A DNA stretch of 64,000 bases, from assembly GCA_029204225.1 (NCBI GenBank), contig CM055097.1, positions 27,001,039 through 27,065,038 of the forward strand, read 5' to 3'. Under the pieces are notes generated by a model. That model worked only from the letters and a program-made list of their open reading frames with translations, did not search any database and was not told where the DNA came from. The position numbers and the translations under genes were made by a program. Shown here piece after piece: positions 25,901 to 38,119 of the stretch. Position 1 is the first letter of the stretch, and every line of letters starts with the position of its first letter. The DNA comes from Diphasiastrum complanatum (Eukaryota; Streptophyta; Lycopodiopsida; Lycopodiales; Lycopodiaceae).

Positions 25901-28900
25901 CTAAGTTGGTTTATTTCATTACATATATTTGTCGATTTTTTCTCAAGTGCTAGGACACCAACTTTATTTGTTTGCAAGGATTTATCATATGAGACTTTGT
26001 CAGATCTCATGGATCAAGGTTGGGATAGTAAAACAAATAATGACATAGAATGCAGGATTAAAAAGTCTTCAATGATCTTTCGTTATCATATCGAAAAACA
26101 AATGCCCAGTCTCACATTTAGCTATCAGAAATAGTACATGGCTACCACTGATCAAGACTTTGAACTAAATGGTTGTACAAACCGAATGGAGATAAGCATT
26201 ATCTACAATGAGAAATATTTGACTATGGTTGAGGTGGAAGAGCATTGGAAGCTTGATTTTATCAAAACAGAGCTCATGTTATTACAAACCAACAGATTTA
26301 TCATCAACGGAAGACTCGTAAGTACTTTATGTTTACTGCCATTTCAAAATAGTACAAAATCATTGAAAATGACATAATTTATAATTGCACATTCACTAAT
26401 ATTTGTCATGTCACAGATGCGAAAAAGACGAGCTGATAACGTGTTGCAAAGATCTACCTACAACAATTACCATTGTGAAAGAACAATAGTTTCAAATAAA
26501 GTTTAGTAGCATTATATAATGTGTACCACCCACAGTTGAATGAATCATTTTGTTGGGGTGACTGCAAAAAAAATTTAGCACACAAGAAATCAATTAAGAA
26601 ACTAAATCAATCATACTATCAAGCTTTTTTTATACATCAACTTTTAGTACTCTAGTTTTGCCGTCTTTCTCGAAGTCCTGAGTGGCAGCAATAATATATG
26701 TCTAGACTGAGTGTTGAATATTAGAAGCCTTACCAGTATGATTTGATAGGAATCAACGTGCTTTTGCTCCTCCTATGCTTGGCTTAGCTGGCATATTCTC
26801 ATTCTTTCCTGAAAGCTTTTCATCTTTTTGAATTTTGACATGTCCGTTATGAAGTCCTACTTTTGATAAAACATCTTCTAATTAAGAGATAGCTTCCTTT
26901 GCTGATGATGTTGGCTTACTATTCCAAGCAAAAACAATATGAAGATAAATGATCTTTTCTATTAATCTAACTTCTGCATGAAGAGTGCAAACATGCTCAT
27001 TTTTCAAGGGGATAGACAGCATATTCTGCATATTCTCTAATAATTCTTGTACTTCTAATAACATCTTTTGTCATTTCCATGCAGTACAAACAAGGGTGTT
27101 TTGATGTAGCACCTTGAGAGACATTATATATACATTTCAATGTTTTTAAATCACCTGCTAAGTGCCATTCAACTTTGAAGTCTCCAACTCTTGGAACATT
27201 GAGAAGTCCTCCATCCATATGGTCCTTGATGATCCTAGGATAAGATGTCCTTGAGAATGTTCATGATAATATATCATGATCTTCCTTCAGCACACCTGTC
27301 CAAAGAATTAATTAGACTTAGTTAACAAAAAATTAATACTATTCAATGAATGTAATGTAATAATGAGGCTAGTTACTTAAAACGTTGCCAACCACCATAT
27401 ATCATTTTCTGACTGGACACTGAATTTGAAATCTTCTTGGTCCTTCTGTTTGTGATAGTGCACCATTCATGAGAGTTATACTAATCCTCTCTATTTTTTG
27501 CCCTTTCACAATTTCTGACTCATCTAACTTAAGTACTATAATTATTTTGCCATTCACCTTTTCAAAGGTTATATCATAGAATGTGACGATGTATCTCAGA
27601 AAGTAATTTAGATCAACAAATAGGTTGTTTGATGAATTATAGGATATCGATTTTCCATAAGTTTCATACACCTCCTCAATATGAAATGGAGTTCCAATGA
27701 TCTTATGCATACCTATGTTTAATGTATCCCTCTCTTTCTTCAAGTGATATGTCCCAGGGATTGGGACTTTTTTAATTTGAACTTGCTTAAAAGCTTTTCT
27801 AATTATATTAAATATTGTTGCATATGCTTCTTTGCTAATACCTGCAAAATCACAAGCACCCTGAACTATAGTCTTATCTAAATTTTTTTGAATGTCCACC
27901 ATCAAAGACTTTGTTATTTTACATTTTACATTTGAACTCCTATTGTTCGTCATGAGCGTTCGGTGGATTTGCCTGTCAATATTGTGCTCAATGACATTCC
28001 TAGTGAAGCATTGTTTTTAATATTCCAAGGAGTTACAAATGCAGATCTGCAAAAAAAACAGATAGTTAACAGAATATTACCATAGCTAAAATTAAATCCA
28101 AATATCATTGAAAAACTTATAAAAATTAGAATATGCTTACTTGAATGCACGGATCCTTCTATTTCGATAGCCTCCTTTTGAAAGCGTTTGAATATCCTTG
28201 TAACTTTGTCGTTTTCGCTTCTTACTTCCAGCCTTCTTCTTTGCCAATTCCACATTCTTCAGTAATTGTAAGTTTTCAATACGAATAGATTGTAAGATTG
28301 ATTGCATTTGTTCTAGTTTTGATTTGATATTGATTGTTATCTTCTGTAATGATTCATTATTTTTTTTAAGTTGTTCATTTTTCTCTAACGTCTTTTGGAG
28401 ATGACAATCTCTATTTTGACAATAAGAGGATATTCGAATTAACTCACCTTCTAAAAAGTGAACTTTATTCATATAAAGTTGTTTTCGATGGTTCTGCAAT
28501 CTTTCACAATATCTTAGTAATCCACTATGTCCATTGAATATCCATGTAACTAAATGAGTTATTGAGGAGAATGTGGGATGTGTCAAAGTGCTTGGATCTT
28601 GTGGATATAATATTCCATCTATCCACAAATCCAAGTTTTTCTTTCCTTCTGCCCTGTAACGAGAACAATCCTCAACAGATATTTGAATTCCTTTGCCTCT
28701 TCTTCTCTGCAAAGGTGCCAAATCAATAGGGATATCCACATGTAGATGATACAATGTTGTCATCAGAAAAAACAATAGAGTAATCAGTTGCATCAAAGTA
28801 CTATGAACGAATTCTATGTAGCAAAACAAAATACTCATCTTCGATTATATTATATACTCTCTGTACAATCAATCCAATCTCCATGCTTGTATGCTTGATT

Positions 28901-30154
28901 CAAATTTGAAAATCCCGCTCATTTTTTCATTCCAATAGGTAGTTGGCGCTCATATTTCCGTTCCAATGTGAAGATGGCGTTCATAATTGGAGATGGCATT
29001 CCTTAAAGGGTCTTTTTGATATTGAGAACTCCTCTAATGAGGCAATAGAGTTTTTTAAACATAAACAAAAAGTCACACTTAGAAGAGCTCCATAGTATAT
29101 TTACTAATGTTGTTAAAACTACACGATGTATGGATAATAGACTGGTTGTTAACAATGACTATTGAAAATAGACTGGTTGTTAGCAATGACTATTGAAAAA
29201 GACTTTGGAACAATATCTATATGAGTATGACACTTATTGCAACTTTAATTTGTGGTGAATATTACAGGAGTTTTGAATCCAAAAAAGGCCTTATAAGGAG
29301 TGCCAACTAGGAGAAAGAGTTTCTAGAGAGATATATGCTCAAGGATGCCCAAATTTAGTTGTGGGCAATCATAATCTACGTTCACAGTATGGGAAATTGT
29401 GCACATTAGTTTCTTCACCTTAATTTGGGCTATTTCTAGACCTATCTGATGGGCAACTAGAGTCTATGTTTCACATTATGGGGCTTCGTGCCAACCTATG
29501 TAACAACACACATGGACACATTTTTGGGCTGTGTGGACATAGAATACTTGAAAGGTCAAAAAGGTATATTTACAAGGGTCTTTTGGAATTCATAGTTATC
29601 TAACTTTCAAGGCTAAGAATTGTCCAAACACATGATATCTAGCTAGTTCCAACTCTTTCAATGTTGGCTATCTCATTTCTTTAAACACTAGAATTATATC
29701 TGTATTACATTTGTGTAGCACATTTTCTTTGTCACCATTTAAAGCTTGAAGGCATATATGTAGGGCTAATTAGATTAGGCTTTTCCATGCAACTTAATTC
29801 TAGTAGACTTAATTTTGATCCGATGAGACTTGTTTTCTTTTACAAACATAATCTCATAGTTATGATCCAACAAGATTTGTTTTTGTTTTTTCATAAATAT
29901 AATCTCATAGTTATGCTTCATCTTCTATGTGCTTTCTAAAATCGATCGGCATATTCTTTGTAGAGTTCCAATTGTAAATTGGCCATTTTAATGCATGAAC
30001 TTATTACAAATGTTGTCAATTGTTTACAAAATGTTAACTTTACAAACAAATGAAACTTTTGATTATTTTTTTTTGTGAAAGTTTTATTTTAAATGAGTAG
30101 ATTATATACCATATTTAGTTGAGCATTTGATTCAACCATTTTGTTACTACATTT

Positions 30155-30223
<69 letters not shown>

Positions 30224-30488
30224 AAACAAAGTCATACAAACCATATTGATTATAGTCAATTATTTAAAGCTTATAGTTTCTTAGCAACAATACTAATATG
30301 AAATTCTTGATGCAGAGGAAAAACATCTAACCAGTAAAAAACTTGCCATATGTCACATGGTATTTATCAAAGGAGTCCTTGATGTGGAATTGGATCATGG
30401 TGATTTGGATGCTTCAAAGTTATATCCAGATGTCAAATATACAAGTGTAGAATCCTACTTAGATCATATTATGGTTGACATGGTTTGA
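21530..30488 (+). CDS. NmrA-type NADPH reductase, IFR/PCBER/PLR-like, five exons
   Basis: Exons are 21530-21715, 22104-22238, 22338-22590, 22697-22900 and 30316-30488, all bounded by GT..AG. Together they give 951 bases, or 316 residues plus stop, the normal family length. Such enzymes reduce isoflavonoids, lignans or phenylcoumarans with NADPH in the cytosol; the substrate here is unknown. The Rossmann loop GGTGRMG is at residues 12-18, ILTR at the NADP-binding strand, VVISTI-type sequence (DIVISTIAEE) in exon 2, RFLPSEFG at 108-115, and Lys139 in PKREIRRAVEAAGIPYT corresponds to the family's catalytic lysine. VVILGDGNAK ends exon 3, WEKKIGKTLEKTF lies in exon 4, and the final exon gives MVFIKG..LYPDVKYTSVESYL, the standard C-terminus. 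Intron 4 is 7415 bases and hosts a transposase relic. I see no disabling change, so it looks functional. Confidence 0.93.
22246..22274. repeat. (CT)n in reductase intron 2
   Basis: About 14 CT units begin within 10 bases of the 5' splice site of intron 2, which is only 99 bases long. Confidence 0.95.
22923..22958. repeat. (CT)n in reductase intron 4
   Basis: About 18 CT units start 22 bases after the 5' splice site of the long intron 4. Confidence 0.95.
23020..23190. repeat. Imperfect direct repeat in intron 4
   Basis: gagggtgttcccttgt and ttattctctctt occur at about 23030 and again at about 23129, a period near 99. No gene is seen from 23200 to 24700 beyond A/T-rich intron sequence. Confidence 0.55.
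24742..25003. repeat. Tandem duplication, 129-bp unit
   Basis: Two copies start aatttacacc at 24742 and 24871, and both end agattatttgaatt. Identity is about 90%. It lies in intron 4 of the reductase gene, and the two 60-codon frames in it are copies of each other. Confidence 0.8.
25620..26480 (+). other. Coding-like stretch, unrecognised, in reductase intron 4
   Basis: Two successive frames (25832-26134 and 26138-26377) read protein-like sequence, for example LSYETLSDLMDQGWDSKTNN and RMEISIIYNEKYLTMVEVEE. A preceding segment (25700-25830) continues in another frame with PQTDGGFGKLEEIPLPSF. The composition is balanced rather than repeat-driven. I do not recognise the family. It lies convergent to the transposase-like relic on the minus strand and could be a second gene of a transposon or an unrelated gene fragment. 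Confidence 0.3.
26400..28763 (-). pseudogene. Transposase-like gene, copy A (coiled coil plus C-x2-C domain), broken
   Basis: Family not named with confidence. Exon 1 is 28763-28141, starting at the Met of MTTLYHLHVDIP that aligns with copy B. It holds RYRAEGKKNLDLW and LLRYCERL, then a long coiled coil (heptad Leu/Ile with KNEQLKKNNESLQK), and ends in a basic patch GSKKRKRQ. An intron at 28140-28047 (GT..AG) is followed by exon 2 with QGACDFAGISKEAYATIF, IKKVPIPGTYHL, ISYNSSNNLFVDLN and VVLKLDE-type LKLDESEIVKGQK. A further exon from about 27300 gives DGGLLNVPRVGDF, HLAGDLKTLKC and GATSKHPCLYCMEM, a possible metal-binding Cys pair. Breaks: a frameshift near 27955, stops after 27240 and in 26880-26400. 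It lies inside intron 4 of the reductase gene, antisense to it. Confidence 0.7.
28850..30150. other. Intron 4 sequence, no gene seen
   Basis: At 28940-29010 the word gatggcgttc/gatggcattc recurs, and gccatctc variants recur upstream of copy B (36470-36550). This may be the shared 5' flank of the transposase-like family. The rest is A/T-rich intron. Confidence 0.4.
30162..30220. repeat. (CT)n microsatellite near the 3' end of intron 4
   Basis: About 29 CT units end 96 bases before the final exon of the reductase gene. Confidence 0.95.
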
Positions 30489-31285
30489 AATTAGGTGGAA
30501 TATTGGAGATTGCTTCTCTATTAGAGTCTGAACTTTCAAATTTGTATATGCAGTAACATCTAGACTAGACTAATAAATGCTTAGTAGCATAGTAATATGA
30601 AAATGAATGTCTCAAGTGTGGATTGCACATATAGAATCTCTTTTTAAACCTTCTATGTATGCTCTCATTGCACTCCTTATTTGACTTGAAAAAATATATG
30701 TCAGCCACTAGACAAAATTGGAGATGAATTATTTTATTTTGTGTGTTATAATGGCAAATTTTGGACCAATTTCATACTTACTTTGAAAGCATTCATGCAT
30801 AAGCAATATACAATTGTTCCTACTTGAAACTCACAAGGTGATCAACTCAAGTTTGCATAATGTTTGGCCATATTTTGATCACTCTTGACATTCTCACCTC
30901 CTAATTGTATATCTCTTGCATATGAAACAAAATATCAACAACCTTTTAAAGTTTGATCCCTTCAATCTCAAGAACAATAGATTAAAATCTATGGTCAAAT
31001 GCTTATTATTATTGTGAAAAAACTCAATCAATGGACATACTTCTCTCATTTGGTACTTTTCTTGATGCATATGCCCTAAGCATATCTTCGATAACTTGAT
31101 CAGTTTATTTTAATGTCTCCCCTTCTACCTTTGGAAGATAAAAAAAAACTCAAACAAAGTGAACTCTCAAGTTTACCAAAAATGTCAACCAGAAGTGTCG
31201 AATGAATTTACTATCTTGATCACTTACTTGAGAAAAAAAAATGTTTACATAATCAAATATTTCTTGCTTTTTAAAGGGTTTTGAA
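30489..31285. other. 3' flank of the reductase gene
   Basis: Contains the presumed 3' untranslated region. No strong polyadenylation signal was chosen; aataaatgc near 30571 is a candidate. No gene is seen up to 31285. Confidence 0.4.
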
Positions 31286-31289
31286 AAAT

Positions 31290-31457
31290 ATCATGAGATT
31301 GTTTTATGGATATTTTTTTATGATCAAACTATGGCAATATTTCAAAAACGGACAATTAGAAAGTCAAGACTATATCATGAGATTGTTTTATGGATAATTT
31401 TTTATGATCAAACTATGGCAATATTTCAAAAACGGACAATTAGAAAGTCAAAACTTG
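31290..31457. repeat. Tandem duplication, 84-bp unit
   Basis: Two near-identical copies start atcatgagattgttttatgg at 31290 and 31374 and end aattagaaagtcaa. They differ by only a few bases, so the duplication is recent. Confidence 0.9.
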
Positions 31458-31469
31458 AATATGAGAAAT

Positions 31470-31615
31470 CATGAAAGTTAAATTTAAATTCAATGGCACC
31501 GGTGATTTGAAAGCATTGAAATGTATGTGCAACATTTCACATGAGGCAACAACAAATGATCCATTTTTTTATTGCATTAAATATTGTTATAACATGAACA
31601 TGGGACAATCAAATA
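31470..31615 (+). pseudogene. Transposase-like family, copy C fragment
   Basis: The frame reads TGDLKALKCMCNISHEATTN then DPFFYC. It aligns with AGDLKTLKCIYNVSQGATSK then HPCLYC of copy A. The first Cys of the CxxC pair is Phe here. Only about 45 residues are recognisable before copia sequence begins. Confidence 0.65.
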
Positions 31616-31828
31616 TTGCTCTATAACAAGAGAGCTAGAAGATTTAAATTTCAAATGTGTTCTATCAATATTTTCTTTGAAAGACATCCACATTTGCACT
31701 TCTTTAAGTAATGCATGGAATGCATTGAAGAAGGTTTATGAATAAAAGTCCACTTCAAAAGGAAAACCTTCTAGAGTTACCAAAAGGAAGAGGAAAGTGC
31801 TCAAATTTTTATCTTAAGAGTTAAACCC

Positions 31829-32412
31829 TTGAATGATGGTTTATTATATATAGATCAAAGCATTAAGGATGTAGAACTTCTTCAAGTTATGCTTAATGGC
31901 TTGTTAGATTATCATGCTAACCTTGTACAAAGGTTTGTCATCCAAACACTTTGCCAAGTGTCGAAGACTTGCAAGAGACCTTGGTGGTTGAAAAGCATAG
32001 TGGACAAGCAAGAGGAGGGGGCACATCTATGCATGGTGGAGAAGAAGAGGCATTATTCTCAAAGGGTAAGTTCAAAGGCAAAGAAAAACGTAAGGGGTTT
32101 CAGAAAGGCAACTTTGATCAAGGAGAGGCTTCTATCTTTGGTAGCAAGAAAAGAGATAAATCAAAGTTAAAGTGTTTTTATTGGGGACATTTTCATAATG
32201 AATTTTTTACAAGGAAGAGAGCTCAAGGAGAGAAGCAATGCAATCTCACTTTAGGTGAGAATGAACAAAATGCATGTGATTCTCTTTGAATGTCTTCTAC
32301 CTTGTTATCTAGTGAAGGTGATATTGATTTATGGTGGATTCATAGTGGAGCAAGCTCTCGCATGACAAGGCACGATTACTTTTCATCCTTGATGACCTAT
32401 GAAGAGAGCTCA
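31829..32412 (+). pseudogene. Ty1/copia gag end, zinc knuckle and protease start
   Basis: Reading across frames gives LPSVEDLQETLVVE-like text, a Lys-rich stretch (KGKFKGKEKRKGFQKGNF), a decayed CCHC knuckle (LKCFYWGHFHNEFFTRKRAQ, in which the second Cys is Trp and the His/Cys end is altered), then WWIHSGASSRMTRHDYF. The last corresponds to the protease WxxDSGAS motif with the catalytic Asp replaced by His, so the product would be dead even if translated. It ends at about 32412, where LINE sequence begins. Confidence 0.8.
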
Positions 32413-32760
32413 TTATTCTACCACTGATCATGTCCTTACACTTCATTCCATCATTTGAGAAGGCCAAGCAGAGACAAGAGAGAGTTTATTGTTGCTTTGC
32501 TAATTTCAGGAAAGCCTTTGACTTGGTCCCACGATCCTTGCTTATTCAGAGATTACAAAACCTAGGGTTCTCCACAAATACAGTTTTGGCAGTTATGGCA
32601 CTATATGTGAGAGTTTGGGATTGTTTTAGAGGAGAGTCCGACATTTCAGATCTAATATTGAGCACTATTGGGGTGAAGCAGGGTTGTTTCTTATCACCTA
32701 CTTTATTTGGATTATATTGATGAGCTTGAGGAGGTCATTAGTCGAGATTATGGTTTGCTC
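32413..32760 (+). pseudogene. LINE reverse transcriptase fragment
   Basis: Reads YCCFANFRKAFDLVPRSLLI, LQNLGFSTNTVLAVMALY and IGVKQGCFLSPTLFGLY, then, after a stop at about 32718, DELEEVISRDYGLL. It is the same protein family as the LINE at 6738-8553: FRKAFD-VPR and GVKQGC-LSPTLF-LY are shared. The YADD block is absent. It is sandwiched between two copia gag pieces, 32412 and 32763. Confidence 0.85.
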
Positions 32761-32762
32761 TA

Positions 32763-33203
32763 ATGGTAGACAAACTTGATGGTTCAAATTACCACTTATG
32801 GAAATTCAAGATGAGGGTAGTACTGATGGCCAAGGAGCTTTGGGAAATAGTCGTTGGAACCGAACTACTTCCCAATGTCGATGAGCAAGCCATTTCCATG
32901 TGGAAGCTCAGTGATGACAAGGCTTTCGCCTTGATCACCCTTAATGTCTCCGACACACAGATTGGCCACATCAAACAAGATCGATCTTCGAAAGAGGTTT
33001 GGGATATATTAAACACACACTGTGAAGTGAGAGATGTCACTGTAAAGCTGCATCTGAGGAGAAAGTTTATCTCAATCAGAATGTCAGAAAGTGATTCTAT
33101 TCAGAATCACATTAATCAATATAAGACTCCGTTAGAGCAGATGTCGACAATAGGTTTAGTGATCGAAAACTCTGACACTGTAATTGTTGGATTATTTTTT
33201 TGA
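32763..33203 (+). pseudogene. Ty1/copia gag N-terminal part (UBN2 type)
   Basis: Starts MVDKLDGSNYHLWKFKMRVV, then LWEIVVGTE, ALITLNVSDTQIGHI, SSKEVWDILNTHCEV, LRRKFISIRMSES and INQYKTPLEQMSTIG. This is the canonical order of copia gag (LDGxNYxxWKxxM, EVWDxL, LxxxFxxxxM). The frame is intact for 146 residues and then runs into a stop after VGLFF. The usual knuckle does not follow; a piece with the knuckle lies upstream at 31829-32412, so the parts are out of order. Confidence 0.88.
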
Positions 33204-33479
33204 TTATCGACTAATCGATTTTTTAATCTTCATCCACTTATTACCCAACTCTGTAGTTTTATGCATGTTTCTACACAATCTGTAGAAGTACACGGAAATC
33301 GTCCACAACTGAATTTCCAGGAAGTACTAACTGGATGGGTGCCAGCTCACTATGGCCAACTGGCCATCATGATCTACGACCTCATCGGCTCCATTACTGG
33401 ACGTCCATTTTTGCTTAGTACAAATAGCTGATCATACATCTATTATTTATTATTCATGCAATGCATTGAAGTAGAATTT

Positions 33480-34460
<981 letters not shown>

Positions 34461-34625
34461 AAGATATAAATATTTAGTTCAACTTTTTCAGTGGTTTTAT
34501 AGAAGATCATGATTTAGATATCAAGCTAAAAACTCGCCAAGTATTATGATATTTCGAAAGGCATTCAAATTCATAACAAAAGAGAGATCCTTGTAATATA
34601 TCAAAAATCTATTACAGAAAATTGT

Positions 34626-35370
34626 TTAATTATCATCATCATTCTCTTCAAGATTCAGACGGATGGTATTGTCATGAAGGAATAATCTCCTTTCATATGG
34701 ATCCAAAAATTCTAAATTTTTTCTTTTGCTCATATCAACGTAAACCGAATAAAGGGCCATTGCAGATGATCTTTTTGTAGTCTCATTGGGAGTATAATCC
34801 AATATTTTAATAGCCAAATCCTTTTCACAAAAATTATTTTATATGTTCCTCTTGTGTACTTATGGCCTCCTAAACAAACAAATAATAATTTGATAACCAT
34901 AATGACCGTGGTTGAATATGGATTAAAAAATGAATGATATATACAATTCTCATTATTTTGAAAGTTTTTCAAATAATGAGATAGAGACACATCTTTTCTC
35001 TCGGCTGATACACCTCAGACGCCTCCATGTCTCATACCAAAGGCATCTATTTCAATAGCATCCTGTAAACGAGAAAAGAAAATAAATTCAGAATGATACA
35101 TAACACTGCAAACTCATACTTTAACACAGTGTTTAAAATAAGAAAACTGAACAATATCAATACCAGTATAATATCTATGTACCATATCATAGTATGCAAC
35201 GATGTTTGCTCTGCTAATGTCATGTCCTCCAATGCCTCTACATTTTCAGAAGGGGATATATCTAGGCCTTGGGGAATATTTTTTTGGAATTCCAAAAATT
35301 CCTCCTCTATAGGCAAAGAATTTTCATAGGCTTTAGATTTTTCAATCATGCTTAGATTTTCAAGTGCCAT
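34626..35370 (-). other. Minus-strand coding-like frames, unrecognised
   Basis: Frames 35370-35047 (MALENLSMIEKSKAYENSLP then EEEFLEFQKNIPQGLD) and, across a frame change, 34990-34626 (MVIKLLFVCLGGHKYTRGTY.. ending in an acidic tail EENDDDN). The sequences look protein-like, with acidic regions. With the next entry they may form one broken gene upstream of and divergent from transposase-like copy B. I cannot name a family. Confidence 0.3.
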
Positions 35371-35434
35371 CTTTATCAGAATCTATCTCACTTTCAAAAT
35401 CATCATATGTGTAATCAACAATGTCAAAAAATTC

Positions 35435-35953
35435 TCATAAATTTTGAACAAAAAAAGAGAGGATTTCATCCTCTCTCAAATTCAAAACATCTTCATTATC
35501 ATTTAATGAAATAAAACTTTCATTATTTATAAAATATAAAGGAACATCGAGTAGAGTTAATTGATTAACAGGAGATGCAGATCGAAGAGAATCAGAGAGG
35601 ATTATAGAACGAGGGAGAGTTTTTTGATAATATGAAGCCATAGATGCTTCAGCTTCAACCCCTATATCAATATCTACGTCATCTACATCAACTAGAGTAG
35701 GTGCAGATGCTTCAATCAATGGAATAGTTGAAGATTCAACAGATTCATCATCTGGAATTTCAGTAGATATGTAAAAGAGAAAAGCCATTTCTTTGATTAG
35801 AAGGAGACACATTCTTTTGTGGATATCACAATATATATTTCTTTTGAAATGGTCATGCAGGTTAGAGTACTTTCTATTGTGTTTATGTTTAGATGATGGT
35901 TGGGAATGCACAAGGTCCTGAAAATGAATGAAACAAAAACTATCTATATCCAA
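35435..35953 (-). other. Minus-strand open frame of 172 codons, unrecognised
   Basis: The N-terminal third has a basic Cys/His-containing stretch (KYSNLHDHFKRNIYCDIHKR) that loosely recalls a zinc finger. The rest is acidic (DVDDVDIDIGVEAEAS) and ends LNLREDEILSFFVQNL. It is uninterrupted and of ordinary composition. It is divergent from copy B of the transposase-like family, with 640 bases between the two. It could be an accessory gene of that element, but copy A has no matching neighbour in the same position, so the link is weak. Confidence 0.35.
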
Positions 35954-36594
35954 AACAGGAGTACTAATAATATGAGAAAAATTATCAGATAAGAAATTAA
36001 ATTATAACGATTTTCATAAACTAGCTTATCGATATCGAAGGGAGCAAAAAAAAAATACTCGCAAAATACTCTAATTTCTCAGATGGAATGTCACTGGCAT
36101 TCAAAAAATCCAAAATTTGTTATCTGAGGACATGGAGGAGCTAGCCATATTGAACCTGATATTGGTTCAACACGACAGAATGATATCGGTACAAGAATGA
36201 ACACATTAGAGAAAATACGGGCCCAAAGAGGGCCCTATAAGAAATGCCATATAGGAGAGAGAAAAATAACTATAAAATAATTATAATATCATTTTCTAAC
36301 TTCTTTACGCATCTATCCGCACTACTTTCCATGTAAATGAATGCACCTTAGTTTAGTCACATCAAACTTCACTAGTGCTTAACCATAGTTAAAATACAAT
36401 TTTCAAAATGCTGAAATATTCTCTCCCAATAGTTGGGAACACTCAAAGACATTTCTGAAACAAAGCCCACGCCATCTCTATCTCCAAGGTCAGAAACAAG
36501 TGTTTAGCGCCATCTCTATCTCCAACAGAGTCGTTAGCGCCATCTCCAGCTTTGTTATTGTCATTGTGTTGTTTGTTACTATACTACTGTATTG

Positions 36595-38031
36595 ATGACA
36601 AAGCTTTATCATCTTTATATGGATCTGTCACCAGAATATGCTCTACTCAGGATAAAAAACTCAAAGCAACCCAAATTGTCAACTTCTGATATGGTCCGAT
36701 ACAGGGAGGAAAAGTTAAAGCATGTAGATTTATGGTCATCAAGAACATTGTATCCTATTGGTCCATGTTTATTGCAACATCCAGATTCTCATTCAGTGAG
36801 TCAGTTAATAATCTATATGTGTCATGGTAAAAATGGTCTTTTGGGTTACTGTGAGAATTTGATGCTCTATGGGAATGCACATTTAATGCAAAGAATACAT
36901 TATTTGGAAGAGGAATCAAGGAAAATATCAAAGGAGTGCGAAGAAAAATCTACAAAGTTGAAAGCTTGTTTGGATGAAAATGAGATGCTCAAGAAGGAGA
37001 TCCAAAGGTTGAAACCTTCATTATACAACTAGTAATAATGAGATAAAAACTGCATTTCAATCCATGCGTATATGTGCTCAACAGAAAGGTCCGAAGCAAC
37101 AAGAGGAAAAGACTAGTAAACAAGGATATATGTGATCTATCATCTAGAGGAGGTCATAGAAAAAGACAAATTCGTGCAGTCAAGTAAGTTATAGCTTATT
37201 TGGTATTGAATATTGCTTGAACTTTTTGATTCATTCATGATTACTAATTTGTTATTTATTCTTTTCAACTTTCTGTTGATTTGCTTATTATATACTACTG
37301 TGAATACTATGAGTGTCCTAATTTCTACTGACATTTTCATGAACATTATGTTTGCAATGCAGATCAGCATTGGTTGTTGAAGACCATTTGGTCGATGAGA
37401 TTTCAATTGGAAACTCACTAGGCTCTATCTTGACTTCTAAATCTATGAAATCAATGTTAAACAACAAGAAAATGAAAAAGATTAAGGCTTGAATTACTGA
37501 TTGCATTATGGATGAAGTTGGAAAAATATTAGACACTACATTGCTTCAGGGGACATGTGACTTTTCTAGCATCAGTAGGGAAGCATATGCAACAATGTTT
37601 AAGATGATAAAGGAGGCATTTGCACAGGTAAATATTAAAAAGTTTCCAATTCCATGACCATTTCATCTTTAAAAAAAAAAATGTTAAACCAAGGTATGCA
37701 GACAATAGCTAGTAATCCATCTCATATCAATGAAGTGTATTGCTCAAAAGGAGAAAGTCTAGCTTATAACAATTCCAACAATTTATTTATTGATATTAAT
37801 CAGTTACTAACATTCATCATAAATTTTTACGATACTACAAATGAGAATGTCAATAACAAGGTGATAGTTGTTCTCAAATTAGATGAGTCTAAAACTATAA
37901 AAGGACAAAAAATGGAAAGAGTCAGTCTCATGATCATGAATGGAGCACTTTCAAATTCAGAAGACTCAAAAGGCCTCAATTTCAGTGTTCAATCAAAAAA
38001 TGATATTTGGTGGTTGGCAGCTCATGTATAA
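36595..38031 (+). pseudogene. Transposase-like gene, copy B, broken
   Basis: Start ATG at 36595 gives MTKLYHLYMDLSPEYALL, co-linear with copy A. Then RYREEKLKHVDLW, LLGYCENL, and a coiled coil (ENEMLKKEIQRLK) ending at a stop near 37031. The basic segment RGGHRKRQIRAVK precedes a donor AA|GTAAGT at 37184, and exon 2 begins at 37363 (SALVVED). These splice sites fall at the same codon as in copy A. Exon 2 holds LLQGTCDFSSISREAYATMF, VNIKKFPIP, LAYNNSNNLFIDINQLL and VIVVLKLDESKTIKGQKMER. Stops after KKIKA and after FPIP plus a shift near 37670 show it is dead. The GDLK/CLYC exon of copy A is not found downstream, where a LTR-like repeat begins at 38120. Confidence 0.72.
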
Positions 38032-38119
38032 CAGTTCCTTCGCATAATAAATAGGGATAATCATTTGAATAGGAATTTCATTTGGAAAATATGCAACAAA
38101 CAGTACATAATGAAAGAAA

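Noticed and set aside
36225..36260. Shared motif with 29285-29320 as terminal inverted repeat of the transposase-like family
   Set aside because: The two motifs have the wrong relative orientation for copies A and B and match only loosely.
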